Shown: positions 1 through 11,636, counted from the stretch's first letter. The stretch: 64,000 nucleotides of DNA from Trichaptum fuscoviolaceum (GCA_910574455.1 CAJSYZ010000003.1:2170001-2234000); one strand, 5' to 3'. A program made the numbers and translations. The notes: generated from the letters alone by a model not told the origin.

Positions 1-1811
1 GTTCTGATCGTCTTGATTCCTCCGTCCCCTCTCCCCCGATATGTCGGTTATCCGACCTTTTTTGAACGTTAGCCATGAGAAGATCGCGCGGGCTCATTCA
101 TAGATACTGGACATACCAGTGTGATAGATCCGTGGCAATAAGGGTCTGCGCTCGCATTCGAGTGTTGCGTGGATTTTCCTGATGAATGGGCTAGGAATGA
201 ATGCAAACGTATGATACGTGCCAGTGCGCGCATGTGATCGCCGTGTCCACATGTCTGGGGAGTAGCAGATCGCAGTATTGTATGTACTAGTAGCAAGCAG
301 CAAGCAGATTCCTCCCCAATGAGAGCCGGGGACGGGAACAGCCATCCTCGAAAGGCCATCCAACAAACATTCTTCTTTCGCATCAGGCGAATGCCAATGC
401 TTCGGTAAGAAGAGCCATCGCGTCGGAAATGATATATCATTGTTCTCCGTCATGACCGTTTCGGGCCCTAGAATCTCAAACGGACGGGGGGAGTCAGGTC
501 ACTGCTCGAGGCTGTCATGACAAACGGCGGGGTTCGCAGGAAGATATTGGGCCACACACAACACGCAGAAGTATGTCGTACGCATTGATTTTGATTTCAT
601 CAACATCCGAAGCACTCCCCGGCCGAGCGCTTCTTGATACATGCCCATTTCTCAATCAGCAAAGAGTCAGTTGGCTTGCCAGTGAAAAAGCAGCTTTATG
701 GATGTTCTCCCGTCCTTGATACAGTAAATGCCTGCGAACGGTGTAGTGAAGAGTCAGACATTCTAGTGATAGATAAACGAATGTTTGTAGCCATAGGAGA
801 CACTGACACTTACTAAGATGTGTTGATAAAGTTGAAGGTACTCGATCTGCTTCTGAGATCAAACCGTGACTTGTTGAGCTTCTGCGTCCCAATCAATCGA
901 AAGGTCCTGACATCTTCCGGAAAGCACTCTTGTCCCCTATGTTATGATGGCCGACTACGAAAGATAATCAATATCCACGATTGTTCAGCCGAGTAGGACA
1001 TCACAGACCCTTGCTCCGCTTTCGAACGTTTTGCTTCTTCAAATCCGTCAATCAAGTTAACAGGTTAATCGGGTAGTTGTCTAGTTCAAGAACGGTACTT
1101 CCACGATCGATACACTTTTCGGCAGGTACAGACTGGATGAAAGACGGTATGCACTGCACAACTTGTCGAAGGTGAGAGGTGGTTTTGCACATCAGAATCA
1201 GACGCGCCAAACAAAAAGAGAACTCGAGGGTTTTCTTCTTCTTTGCCGGTCGGCAACAAGAATTTGAGTTCGGTTCTTCCCCCCTTCTGCTTGCCTGACA
1301 TACGCATCTGGCAAGGGAGAGCGAAACAACGCGGGAGAGTACAGAGTTGACATGGGGAAAAAAGGATGAAAACCAATCAGCTTGTAAGCTCCATTTGTAG
1401 AGGAATAGTACTGAAGTCCAGAGATACTATGTTTTGAGCGCTGATCCCGATCCTTTTACGATCAGAAGGCATATTTGGCAACGAAGCTTTCAAGAGTTTG
1501 GGGATACTAGCGTGTCATGGTACACTCAGTCGACCCTTGAAGATGATAGTGGCTGTGATTCGAGAAGGCAGAACTGATATGGTGAATGCAGTCAGGTTTG
1601 AGCATAGTGCAGACAGAGTAAGTAGATAGGAAATAGGAAAATAAGGCAAAAGCATCGAAGGGGTTAGTGAAGAAGAGTGACTGTCGATCCGGAGGGTTAG
1701 TACACCTGAGGAGAGTTTCTGGATGTTTCCCACGGCCAATAATTTCAAGCATGGTGCATCCGAACGCGACTCTGAATCTCAGAACGAGCGTTGACGAACA
1801 AAGTCTACACT
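1..1811. other. no supported gene
   Basis: I see no recognisable gene in this stretch. The open frames on both strands are short (under about 125 codons), overlap one another, and show neither family motifs nor convincing splice-linked continuations. The final part presumably contains the promoter of the gene that starts at 1812. Confidence 0.5.
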
Positions 1812-2432
1812 ATGTCGCTTCTCGGCGCAATAAGACACTCAAAGTGCCCGGCCTTCTGCACCATCTCTACGTATTACACAGCTACGAGCTCTTCATGTCG
1901 AATTCAGCTCGATCGTATCCGACGGAGACCGTTCTCGGACAGTCCAAACACGAAACGAGCAGCTCCCCCGCCTCCACCACCACCTGTTCCCGAGAATGCC
2001 GATAGCTCAAGGGGCGGCTCCAGCAGCTCAAATGAAAAGCAAAAGCAGAAGTCAGCGCACGCGCAATGGTACGCAGATACCGTGCCCGCGATGATCCCTG
2101 TTGCGCTGCTCGGGTCTGCCGTTTATTTCGTACGTAGCTCCCTTGCCAGTGGACAGGTTTTCCTTTTACGAGTTTGATCTTGAACTGACGCTCTTTCTAC
2201 ACCGCACACCGACCTGAAGGCACTACTCCTGACACAACAAAAGCTCTCGTCGGAGAAGTATCTCGACGAAGCGAATGCACGGATACAGGCTCTGGAGGCA
2301 GAGATCGTGGCGCTGAGGGAGAAGCAGCTTCAGAACAGGACGTCGTCGAGTTCAGGTACAAGTCAGAGTGCACTGGCTTCCACCGGTACTGCGGGTGATT
2401 CCAAGAAATCGTATTGGCGGTCTTGGTGGTAG
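1812..2432 (+). CDS. small mitochondrial-type single-pass membrane protein, unknown function
   Basis: The coding sequence has two exons. The intron runs from GTACGT after codon VYF (about 2130) to ...CTGAAG before GCACTACTC. The product is about 178 residues. The N-terminus is basic and rich in Ser, Arg and Thr with no acidic residue early on, as in a mitochondrial presequence. A proline run follows, then one hydrophobic segment (MIPVALLGSAVYFALLL), a heptad-like coiled coil (LDEANARIQALEAEIVALRE) and a Trp-rich tail ending YWRSWW. I chose ATG 1812 because it opens the presequence-like segment; an upstream in-frame TTG at 1791 is less likely. I recognise no family; an inner-membrane protein with a coiled-coil domain is an inference from composition. 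Confidence 0.65.
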
Positions 2433-2935
2433 AATTTTGCGATCGGCCATGCGAAGGATTAACCATAGACACGGAGCTCGAAAAACAAATCGGTCAACGG
2501 CATGGCTACCTGGTCATGGCTCTGCAATAGTATTCTTCGGCTGTTCTTGCCGCAAACTCTCGAGACAAAACCCGGACTGGTCTCAATATAAACTTGTTTC
2601 CATTAGCCAAGGAAAGATACGGGAGGAAGGGCTCGGGAAGGCAGGGAAGAGAGAAGGGAAAGTGGATACAGTAAAGCAAACCAATTAGCAGGATTGAAGA
2701 AGAGGATCGAGGGGTATGTAGAGCACGCCCATAAGCAAGTAAGGGGCGCAAGGAGATCTATGTACGACATATGTAAAAGATTTAGTATCATACCGAGTAA
2801 ATGGAAGTATCTAATAACAACTGGGTGAAGGATCAAAAGGTATGCGCATGTCATGTTATGCTCATTGGCGACTCTGCTTGAGCACAAGTGATGACCGGTG
2901 GTTGGCATAGAGTTTTGCAGTGCTATTAGAGAAGA

Positions 2936-4375
2936 TTAGAACACTCGCATAGGTACTCCAATGGACAAAAAGGCGAACCTAAGTAACGCAGCGGTGAGAC
3001 CTGCGAACGGCTTGACGACGTCTTTTGCAGGCTTGAGTTTGAAGACTTCGTATGCTGTCAAGTCATAGGTTTATGGTAAGAATGAGGTGAGCCTCGAAGG
3101 TGAGGCTTATGACGTACAAACGAAGATCAAGTCCATGAGGAGTTTCGTGCGCTGGATACGCAGCCAGAAATCTTGCCTGTGAAGCTTTTCCATCTCTTTC
3201 TCGATAGCTTTCGTATTTGCTGACTTGGAGTTAGCGGTCTGGCCTGACATGGAGTCTCGATATAGTTTGGATTCGGCTGTGCGCGTGAAGTCCGCTACTG
3301 AGATAAAGCAGATCAGAGACTAAGGATACGACTTACCGGCTTGAAGCTTGCTCTTAGTGATATTTCGTTCGAAACCTAGCTCGACCAGTGCGATCAACGT
3401 CCCGAAGAACCAGCACCAGTCGGAGAACCGGCCCGCTCGTTCACCCGTCTTCTTGCTAATCAATCCCAGTCTGCATCGACAGTTAGTGACCTGTGCACTG
3501 CATGGCGCTCACTAGACATTTACTTATACCAAGCATAGATATCATCCGACAGTCCGTTGACAAGGTCCAGAAGCGCTGGAGGCGGTGCATGGAGGAACGT
3601 GTGTAGGAGAGGCTTGGACGGCGGTTTTTGCCTAAAGCTGCTCTTTTCGGAGAAATCAAGCTCGTCGTCCCGGGTGGCGAGGATGGAGGTGAGGGGAGAG
3701 AGCCAGTTGAACATGATTAGACTTTTCCTGTAAAAGGAAGGTTAGCACTTATGAGACGTGAAGTATGGTGCATGGAGTTTTAGACTAACCTAGTTGTCGA
3801 AAGTCCTGATGCTGTAGCTTCTAAGCGCTTTACAAGACCCAGCTCCAAGGGAGACTTAGTTCGTCTCGATAGTAGGCGCGTTGCACCCATTGTACTATGA
3901 AACAGCAAGTAGACCTTTATCGAGTATTGCATAATTTTCTGTCGAAGAGCATGAGATTAACATGTGACTCGATCGAATACTCAGATTATTCTCTCACAAA
4001 AGCTTTATCTCTCCCCGCACTTGTCCTCAAGACCTCTCTCCAAACATCTGGAGACTTGATTTTCTCAACAGCCTCCTTTCCTAGAGTCTCCTCAACATCC
4101 TCTGGTACCTCTTCGTCCTCGAACTGTTCCTCTTCAGCGGGCGGCTTCTCTGAGATGCTCTCAGTTTCTGATGCAGGGGCGTAGATATGTGAGCCGTAAA
4201 CCTGAGATTGAGATACGTTCACGATCGAGCTGCGCGGTGTACGCGGCGGGTGCTGTGAGAGAGGATTGATTTGGAATGAGGAAGACGGATTGTAGGACGA
4301 GCCGAAGAAACTCTCTTGGACAGAGGACGAAGGCGAGCCAGGCCTGACGCCTGTTGGAAATGATACGGAAGACAT
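2936..4375 (-). CDS. PEX11: peroxisomal membrane elongation factor PEX11
   Basis: PEX11 proteins bind and curve the peroxisomal membrane during elongation and division. Six exons are joined in frame by short GT-AG introns. Exon 1 is 4375-3998 and exon 2 starts at 3938; the last exon ends at TAA 2936. The PEX11 signature starts across the first junction (TSAGRDKAF then KIMQYS). Later come the conserved stretches LGLISKKTGERAGRFSDW and MDLIFVSYEVFK and a hydrophobic C-terminus. Length is about 390 residues. The extra length over a typical 230-280-residue PEX11 is an N-terminal region of about 115 residues rich in Ser, Pro and acidic residues. The start is the first ATG of that frame. The gene converges on the small plus-strand gene to its left with about 500 bp between stops. 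Confidence 0.9.
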
Positions 4376-5269
4376 AGACTTTAGTTGCCTATAGAGCTAC
4401 TCGTGGACGCCAGAAGACAAAATAAAGCAAGAGCTAACCAAGCTACGCCAGAAAGGCACGTCGAAGTTGTCGAAGTCAAAACGCGCACCGACCTGGCTGG
4501 AAAGACGCGCGCTTGCCATTCTCAGCTCTCCGGCAGCATCAGGGAAACTACTTTTTGCTTAAGGCGACTGACGCGTCCTGACGCTGCCTTAAATGGACTG
4601 AAGGGTTGCTATGCCTGTCTGAAATCTACTGATATGTTGCTATGCCTGTCTGAAATCAACTGATGGCCTGAACACACTGAAATAAGCCAATTTTCAGGAC
4701 ACACTCAGTACGTCAGTACATCAGGAGGTCAGTCAAGCATAAGTAAAGACTAAGTACAAGCATGTACAATTCAAATGTCATAGTAAGTACAAATCAGTAC
4801 ACCAGTAATTCAGTACGCCAGTATTGTAGGCTGCGCGCTGCTTTCCTCTCGCCTTCGCTGATAAGGATGTTCATGCTTTTCGTTGTTGGCTGAGCGACTC
4901 AAGCACATTTGCCTTGTGCGCTTCGAGAATTGTCCGACTTCCGCCCAAGTGGCATATTCTTCCTGACGCCTGAAACAATTGTCAAACATAAATTCCAGAG
5001 TTCTTACTACGGGTTTTCGGAGGACTCGGACATACTATTTTCAATCTGTTCCGAAAGCAATTTCTCTCTTGTCCGATTGCGCACGTTCTGATCATTTTCC
5101 CTCAAGGTCCATGTTCTTGAATTACCCTCCACCTTGAATGGTCCGCCGTAGCCGCTCGTGTCAATTCTCGTCACCGCAACCTATCGATCTAGCTCTGCTT
5201 CTACATCCTTGAGAAGCAGATTGCCTCCGGTGGGAAGTGGGGGTAGATCTCGGTCTGGAAGTTGTTTGT
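4376..5269. repeat. intergenic DNA with short direct repeats
   Basis: No gene is supported here. A 29-bp unit beginning GTTGCTATGCCTGTCTGAAA occurs twice in tandem (about 4604-4632 and 4636-4664) with one mismatch. From 4700 to 4840 the words CAGTAC, AAGTAC and GTCAGTA recur. Similar CTGAAAT/TCAGTA words occur near 45.8-45.9 kb. This may be decayed transposon subterminal DNA, but I see no paired inverted termini. Confidence 0.45.
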
Positions 5270-7080
5270 TCAATAGGGAGTTTTGGTCTGACGCCAGAAC
5301 GATCGGTATATATTGCAAGTGTTCATACTCCTGGTTTGTTCCTTCTGGATCATCCGAAAAGTGTTTGAGTAAGGCTTTATACTGTAGCTCGAATGCACTT
5401 TAACAAGATGACTTACGGCCGTCAGCGAATCAACAAGTATCCCATCGATATGTAGGCAACACTCATTATCTGCAACTTCGCTCACGTCGTAAGGCTTCAG
5501 AATAAGCTCTGTGATACGCATCACTACACCTGTTCGGTCGTCCAGCGTATTGGCAAGCCGGATTTTCTGCTTCGCGAATGCCTGGATCATCGAAAGTACG
5601 TTCTCGGTGGACAACTGGCTGATTTAGGAGGTGGTCGTGAACTTCCCTTGCCCAGCTCGCTCTCAACTCACATCGTCTTATTCATCAGCGACACAACTCA
5701 CTTCGATACTGATTGACCAAGGACAGCACCACCGTAGTCCTAGATTTAAGAAAGTAAGACCACTACAGGCCGGAACAAATGACTATTCGAGAAGAGCTCA
5801 CTCGAGTGGTTGATCCATCCCCTCGCACGAACGTACCACAGATCAAGTTCACTGTACCTTTCGTAATACCAATACCGTATCCGTGAGACAGAACTCTACC
5901 TTCACCATCGAGTCCTTGATGCCAACCAGACGGCACGACAGCGCAGCATGTCCGTTCCACACGACCTTGCTCGAGGTGAACTTGATAGCGTTGCCGACAA
6001 TGTTCGTAATGACCTGGCGCAGATGCAGCGAGTCACCGATGAGCTGATCAGGAATGTCTGGGTAAACATCATATGTGAGGTCGAGGTTGTTTTGCGATGG
6101 TCGTACAACGAGAGTCTTGAGGTTACCGAAAACCGTGTGTCTCAGTGAATACCAAACTTGCTCTATCGTCATCCTGCCTGCTTCGAACGTAGTAATTAAT
6201 CGAAATATTAGCAACTGAATTCGGAAGCATCGGCGGCGGATTAGCTTACTCTTCGAGATATCCAAAATATCGACATTAATCAATAGCAGACTCCGAGCCA
6301 AACTATGCACCAGCAGAAGACTCTCGCGCTGACTCTTATTCAAATTGCTATCCAGCGTAAACTCTTTCATGCCAATGATACCGTTCATAGGGGTCGAATC
6401 TCATGAGACGTGTTCGCCAAGAACTCCAACTTGGAGCGACTGGCAAGTTCGGCAGCTTCACGAGCGGCGGCGTTCTTCTAAATCGACTCGCGCAAGTAGT
6501 GCACAATTTAATTGATTTGATGAGTCTCAAAGGATTCCATCTCGCCTGAGCCTTTGACGGTGATGAAACACGTGAAGTCGCCGTTTATACTAGTAGCTGC
6601 AGTACTGATCTGCGCGAAACCACGCACTTCGGTCGTCAAGTTTCCGGCCATGGTGTCAACAGCCATTCTATTCGGAGTGCGTTCAGTAAAAACCACACTA
6701 CACAATTCAGCGGAATGCTAGTGAAATAAACATACGTGATTTTTTGCTGTGACATGAACATTCTCGATTTCAGCTTGAACACCGAGTTTTTTCGTTCTGA
6801 CTTCCCGCGCGACTTTGGTCACCCCCGCAGTGAAGAGAGCCAACTGGTCAACCATGCCATTGATGGCCAAGTCCAGAATATCACCCTGAACAGACACGCC
6901 CACGATCTCCTGCGTCAAGTCGCCACGAGCGACGGTCGTAGTCGCGACAACAATGGTACGCACTTGAAAGTTCACCTGCGTCAAAGAAAAGTGAGACAAT
7001 TCTCTCCAAGACAAAAGCGCAGCATAGGTTGACCGCCCATTTGCTGTACTAGTAGTCACAGTCTCGAGCTCCATCGCCCC
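5270..7080 (-). pseudogene. decayed group III hybrid histidine kinase (Nik1/Os-1 type)
   Basis: Family members are cytosolic osmosensing kinases upstream of the Hog1 pathway, with tandem HAMP repeats, a HisKA/HATPase core and a receiver. In minus-strand order I see: a HAMP remnant (VARGDLTQEI, then MVDQLALF and VTKVAREV, about 6990-6780); the next repeat ([17 protein letters not shown], about 6650-6590); an H-box SHEIR with the His codon at 6403-6405; the HisKA helix (MNGIIGM); an N-box (LHLRQVITNIVGNAIKFT, about 6050-5980); a decayed GIGI...DGSTTR stretch near 5830; and a linker (SEVADN...ILVDSL) near 5450. Breaks include an in-frame stop just before the AAREAAELA helix and a one-base loss directly after SHEIR. 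Several frames are needed to follow the homology. Most HAMP repeats and the receiver are missing, so I read it as a dead fragment. Confidence 0.8.
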
Positions 7081-7189
7081 GCGAAGTTGTCCAGATCAAT
7101 AATTGTCTAACACATTTAGCTTCGGTTAGATCTGTGTTGATATGATATGTTTGAAGAGCAAAGTATCCGAAATAGACGCATGTGGTTTC

Positions 7190-7765
7190 TGTTACGACCT
7201 AGAGTGGTTCCTTCGCTTTCGAGACCCTGAATCGGACACTGACGACGATCGGACGCAATGAGCGGTGGTTCTCACTCTGAGAAGCACTTTACAAGTCAAT
7301 TAAGCTATTCTACACATCAGAGCTAAAGATAAACACATCACCTGAGAAGCACTTTACAAGAGGCCAAAAGTGGAGTGCTTCGCAGGGGGATCCGCGGTTT
7401 TGATGAACAAAGGTAAAAACTATACAGTACCAAGCCACTGGACCCTGATCCGACTAGGTCCGACCTATACCGCTGACGTAAGTCGGAGTTCGGGGTCCCG
7501 CTCTAGTCGGGGTCCCGCATTGGTAGAGCGGAGGTTTGAGTCGGAGTGGCGGAAGAAAGAAAGAAAAGAGAATTGTTTGCAGGGCGCTTGTCCTAGCGGC
7601 CTGCAAACATACAGGCAAGTAATCTACGCAAAAAGGAAGAGAATCGGAGTCAAGAATAGTCCGGTTTCGGACCGGACATGTCGGGGATCCGACTCGGAGT
7701 GTGATCGTAAAAGAAAATAAAAGAAAAATAAAAGAAATAAAATAACCTGAGGCGGATTCCTGACA
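7190..7765 (-). repeat. 3' LTR of the outer element
   Basis: This is the 576-bp partner of 22653-23228. In element orientation it is preceded by a purine-rich tract at 7766-7778. Confidence 0.95.
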
Positions 7766-7778
7766 TTATCCCCCTCCA
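7766..7778 (-). other. polypurine tract of the outer element
   Basis: On the minus strand the sequence GGAGGGGGATAA directly precedes the 3' LTR. That is the expected place and composition for the plus-strand DNA primer of an LTR retrotransposon. Confidence 0.7.
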
Positions 7779-7807
7779 AGGGCGCTCCTAAAGAGCGCGC
7801 GCGTTCG

Positions 7808-10116
7808 TTAGCGAATGGCGTCGGGGTACCGACGATAGAACTTTCGGATAACGGCGGGGGCATGCTCCATGTCCGCGGCATCGATCCATTGGTCTTCCTC
7901 GGGTCCATAGCCTTTCCAGCGAACCAAATACTGCAGAGTCCGACCTCGACCGCTTCGGCGCGAATTAAGGACTTCGGATACTTCGTATTCAATGTCGCCG
8001 TCGACGTTTACGGGCTCTGGCGGTGTCTGGACGCGACCAGGAATGGTGTCCGGTGTATACTTCGTGAGAAGCGACACATGGAACACTGGGTGAATCCGCA
8101 TAGTCGCAGGCAGCTGAAGCTCGTAATTCAAGAGTCCGATCTTGCGCAAAACCGTGTAGGGTCCGAGTCTCCGCGGATTCAGCTTGCGCGTGCCCGGTAT
8201 TGCGATATTCCGTGCGTCGAGCCATACCTTGTCTCCTGGTCGGATGTCCGGCGTGTCTGCATGTCCCTGGTCGTAGTACCGCTTCATCCGCTCCGCTGCG
8301 ACTTCGAGGGCCGCGCGAGCGTCCCCTCCTGAGCCTTCTGAAGCAGGTCGAGTCGGTCATCCGCAGCTGGAACCGTCGAAAGTCCGGCACTCGGTACAAT
8401 AGTGAACTCGGGGTCGTATCATACAGCAGTGCGAAGGGAGACACCTTGGTAGCGGAGTGCGCTCGCGTGTTGTGCGCAAACTCCGCCATGGGCAGTAACT
8501 CCGACCAATTTTCCTGTCGGACGTCAGTGAACGCGCGGAGATACTGTTCCAACTCCTGGTTCACCCGCTCGGTCTGACCGTCCGTTTGCGGGTGGAAGGA
8601 TGTCGACGTTGCGCCCTCAATACCGAGTCGGTGGAGTACCGCCTTCATAAACCGGGACACGAACTGTGTACCCCGGTCCGAAATGACTTTGCGCGGCGTG
8701 CCATGGTGTTTCCAGACTTCGGACACAAACAAGTCGGCCGTCCGCGCGGAGTCAATGTCTGAGGTCGTCGGTATGAAGTGTGCCTGCTTGGTGAGTCGGT
8801 CTACAACCACAAAGATGGCGTCGTATTCGCCAGACTGCGGCAGCTGTGTGATGAAGTCGCACGAAATGACCTGCCACGGTCCGTCTGGTACTTCATTGGG
8901 CTGAAGCGGACCAACCGGACGTTGCGGGATGTTCTTCGTCCGCATACAAGTGTCACAGCCCGACACGTACCGCTCGACGAAGGTAGACATACCAGGCCAC
9001 CAGTAGTTCCGACTCACCAGCTCGTAGGTCTTCCAACGACCCGGATGTCCGACCGGAAGCGAATCGTGGTGTAACTTGACGATATCGCGGCGGATCTCCT
9101 CGTCCTTCGGCACATAGACCTTACCCCGGTACAGCAGCAGCCCATCCTCCGTGTTCCACTCCTCCAGATCGTTCGCCAGCGCGCGCGGAGCCCCTTCCTT
9201 CACTTTCTCAATCGCCTCGACCAATTCCTCGTCAAACCTCTCGGACTCCCGAATCCTTCGCAACAACTCCGTATCCCCCTCTGCCCGGACCATCCCTCGT
9301 CGCATCGCCAACGTATAGAAGCGGTTCGTGTCCAGCAGGACCTTGTTCGTATTGTCCGGTCCGTCAGGACGAAGATCTTCGCGCCTGGACAAGGCATCCG
9401 GCTTTCCACCAAGTCGGCCGGGGCGGTGACGGATCAGAAAGTCAAAACGGCTAAGGAACAAGCTCCAGCGGGCCTGGCGTCTCGTAAGGTTTCGGGCTTC
9501 CGCAAAGAAGAGCAGGTTGCGGTGGTCCGACACAATATCAATTTTGTGCGGACTTCCTTCGAGATAGTGCCGCCACTCGTCCAAGGCTCGGACTATGGCT
9601 AACAGCTCCTTGTCGTGGATCTCGTAGTTCCTTTCTGCATCACCCAGGGACTTCGAATAGTAGGCCACTGGGTGGATGTCACCATCTGTTCCGATCTGCG
9701 AAAGTACCGCTCCGGTCGCAAAGTCCGAAGCATCACATTCGAGGATGAAGGGTTTCTCGAGGTCGGGCATCGCGAGGACCGGTGCCTCAGCAAACTTCTT
9801 CTTCAGACCATCGAAGGACTCTTGCTGGCGGGTAGTCCAGCGCCACTGGACATCCTTCCGCAACAATTCGGTCATGGGAACCGCCAGCTTCGAGAAGTCC
9901 TTGATAAAACGTCGGTAGAAGTTTGCAAACCCCAAGAAAGCCTGAATGTCCTTCACCTTCGCCGGAGTCGGCCAGTCGGCCACCGCTTCGACCTTCTTCG
10001 GATCCATCGAGATAATTCCAGAGCCAATGATCATGCCCAAGTACTCGATGGAGTCCTTGTGGAACTCGCACTTTTCGGGCTTACAGAACAGGTCATACTT
10101 TTCCAAACGTCGGAGT
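7808..10116 (-). pseudogene. pol: Pol of the outer element, C-terminal part (rest of RT, RNase H, integrase, chromodomain), frameshifted
   Basis: It resumes the RT thumb (CKPEKCEFHKDSIEYLG). RNase H follows (LECDASDFATGAVL, YEIHDKELLAIVRAL), then the integrase zinc finger (HHDSLPVGHPG...CDTCMRTK), the core D,D-35-E region (ISDRGTQF, HPQTDGQTERVNQELE), a GPY-type module (GPYTVLRKIG) and a chromodomain (LQYLVRWKGYGPEEDQW) ending at 7808. Near 8405 and again near 8325 the frame shifts by -1. Each shift is explained by one G missing from a G run. The chromodomain is therefore out of frame with the integrase. These could be real mutations or homopolymer sequencing errors. Confidence 0.85.
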
Positions 10117-10583
10117 TGTTACGTTTTCTTACTATGTCAGCGGCCCCCATTACTCCGAACCCTTCGCCCTATTTGTTTCTATTCTTGTTCTGCTCAGTCA
10201 TCCTCCGATGTAACCCTCAACCCTCAGCCAATCCCGATGTTACACATGTACCCTTTGCCCTAACCCTTTGCCCATCGCTCTCACACTATTATTAGTAGCC
10301 TATCGTCTACTCTCTTATTGTTCTCTTCTTACTCATCTTCCGATGTACCCTTGCTCCGCAGCTACAGTATATAAACCCCTGTACTTAGCATGATCGAACT
10401 CTAAGTTCGATCTCCTTTGTCAAACCCCCCGTCTCTAGTCTCTGCTATACATCTGTTTTTCTCTACTCTACATCGTAGGCCTTTGTCCATACAACACTTA
10501 GTGTCGAGCCCTAGCTCCGCTATCACTGAGCAACTTAACGTTGCGTTCCCCAACTATACGAGACCGTAAGTTGAGACGTAACA
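10117..10583 (+). repeat. 5' LTR of the inner element
   Basis: This 467-bp LTR starts TG and ends CA. A TATA box (TATATAA, 10368-10374) lies 35 bp upstream of the proposed self-primer AAGTTCGATCT (10403-10413), consistent with RNA starting at or near the primer. GATCGAACT-CTA-AGTTCGATC (10392-10412) is a perfect 9-bp stem with a 3-nt loop. Confidence 0.95.
10368..10374 (+). promoter_or_regulatory. TATA box in the inner 5' LTR
   Basis: TATATAA within a C/T-rich promoter-like LTR segment. The expected start of transcription 25-35 nt downstream coincides with the 11-nt self-primer at 10403. Confidence 0.65.
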
Positions 10584-11177
10584 ATTAGATCGAACTTATC
10601 TACCGTCGAAGACATCCGTCTTTACGACTCAGTGTTGAGCCTCGCTCCACATACTACTAACCAGTTGTAAACCCATCTAGTCCAGAAGAACATCCGCTCG
10701 AGGTAATCCCTTCAGTGTAGCAAGGTGCTCATCGATTGCAAGAGGGAGGCCAAGGAAAACTTCGAGAGTCGCGATCCGAAGATTAAGAAAACCGCTCCAG
10801 CTCATTGGTTGATTAAACCCCGGACAGTAGCGTTACAAAGGAACCAACTTCTGTCATACCAAACGGGACCGTAGCTGTGCACACAGGAAGAGGACTCAGT
10901 ACCTGCAAAGAAGGCATAAAGCTGCTAGCCTAGTCTTTGGGACACCTATTGGACAACGAGCATAACTCGCAGACGTGCCGCTTGGTAATAGCGAAGGGAG
11001 ACCGATCCAGAAATCGAAGGGAGACCGATCCAGAAATCGAAGAACAGTTCATCTGTTAACATTGAACAAAGCATCACAAACACTGCCCCACCGTCGATCA
11101 TCTCATAACGTTATCGCTTGACGACCCTCAAGACTAAACAAAGGTCAAACAGAAAACCACTTCACTTTACGTCATAA
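10584..11177 (+). other. proximal non-coding leader of the inner element
   Basis: No long open frame is present. It contains a 23-bp perfect tandem duplication (GAAGGGAGACCGATCCAGAA plus ATC) at 10993-11015 and 11016-11038. Packaging or translation signals would be expected here, but I cannot identify any. Confidence 0.6.
10587..10597 (+). other. putative self-priming primer-binding site, inner element
   Basis: AGATCGAACTT lies 3 nt after the 5' LTR. It is the exact reverse complement of AAGTTCGATCT at 10403-10413 in the LTR, near the predicted 5' end of the RNA. No tRNA-type TGG start is present at the LTR edge. This is the Tf1-like arrangement. Confidence 0.75.
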
Positions 11178-11636
11178 CATCTATCCATCACGGCACCCTC
11201 TATCCCACAAAACGCTTTGCTCCTTACCCACACCGACACCAACCACCTCGACAACGCAGGAAGACACATATACCAAGTCCAATACTCTGTAGCCAACTGT
11301 TATCAATTTGACACATACAGTTTCACCAAGTACTGTGACGATACAGTTTGGTCCATCACAAAAACTGCTAGTCTAATTGTCCAACCCGACTCTATCTTCT
11401 TCATCTACCACACCAACCCCAACGCATTCTTCTATCTAGAAGAGTTTCTTCCTGATCGAATCCGACTAGTTCATATCTGTGGAGACGATTGCCGACTTCT
11501 ACGCATACACTACACACTACCACAATCGTGGCGGACACCCTATCACTTCCAGCCCTTGACGATCCCATCTACTCAACCAGAGACCTCATCCGAAACCGAT
11601 TCCTCGCTTTTGCCGAAGAATTCGACGACATCCTAA
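11178..11636 (+). CDS. leader ORF A of the inner element, no ATG, unknown
   Basis: The frame is open for about 152 codons, from after TAA 11175 to the stop at 11634-11636. The translation has a mixed, protein-like composition with aromatic and hydrophobic residues but matches no family I know. There is no ATG, so any translation would need a near-cognate start (for example TTG 11217), splicing or frameshifting. It overlaps ORF B by about 180 nt; ORF B lies in the -1 frame. It could be a decayed gene kept open by chance in C-rich, G-poor sequence, though the length argues against chance alone. Confidence 0.4.
   Translation, partial: HLSITAPSIPQNALLLTHTDTNHLDNAGRHIYQVQYSVANCYQFDTYSFTKYCDDTVWSITKTASLIVQPDSIFFIYHTNPNAFFYLEEFLPDRIRLVHICGDDCRLLRIHYTLPQSWRTPYHFQPLTIPSTQPETSSETDSSLLPKNSTTS

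Noticed and set aside
6700..7075. HAMP fragment as a separate functional gene
   Set aside because: It continues into the decayed kinase core on the same strand and lacks a complete repeat unit or any output domain.
7370..7720. 116-codon open frame present twice, in both outer LTRs (also 22833-23183)
   Set aside because: It lies wholly inside the LTRs, antisense to the element, with no motif; its identity just reflects LTR identity.
8200..10295. several plus-strand frames of 90-226 codons opposite the outer pol
   Set aside because: Antisense shadows of conserved RT, RNase H and integrase coding sequence.
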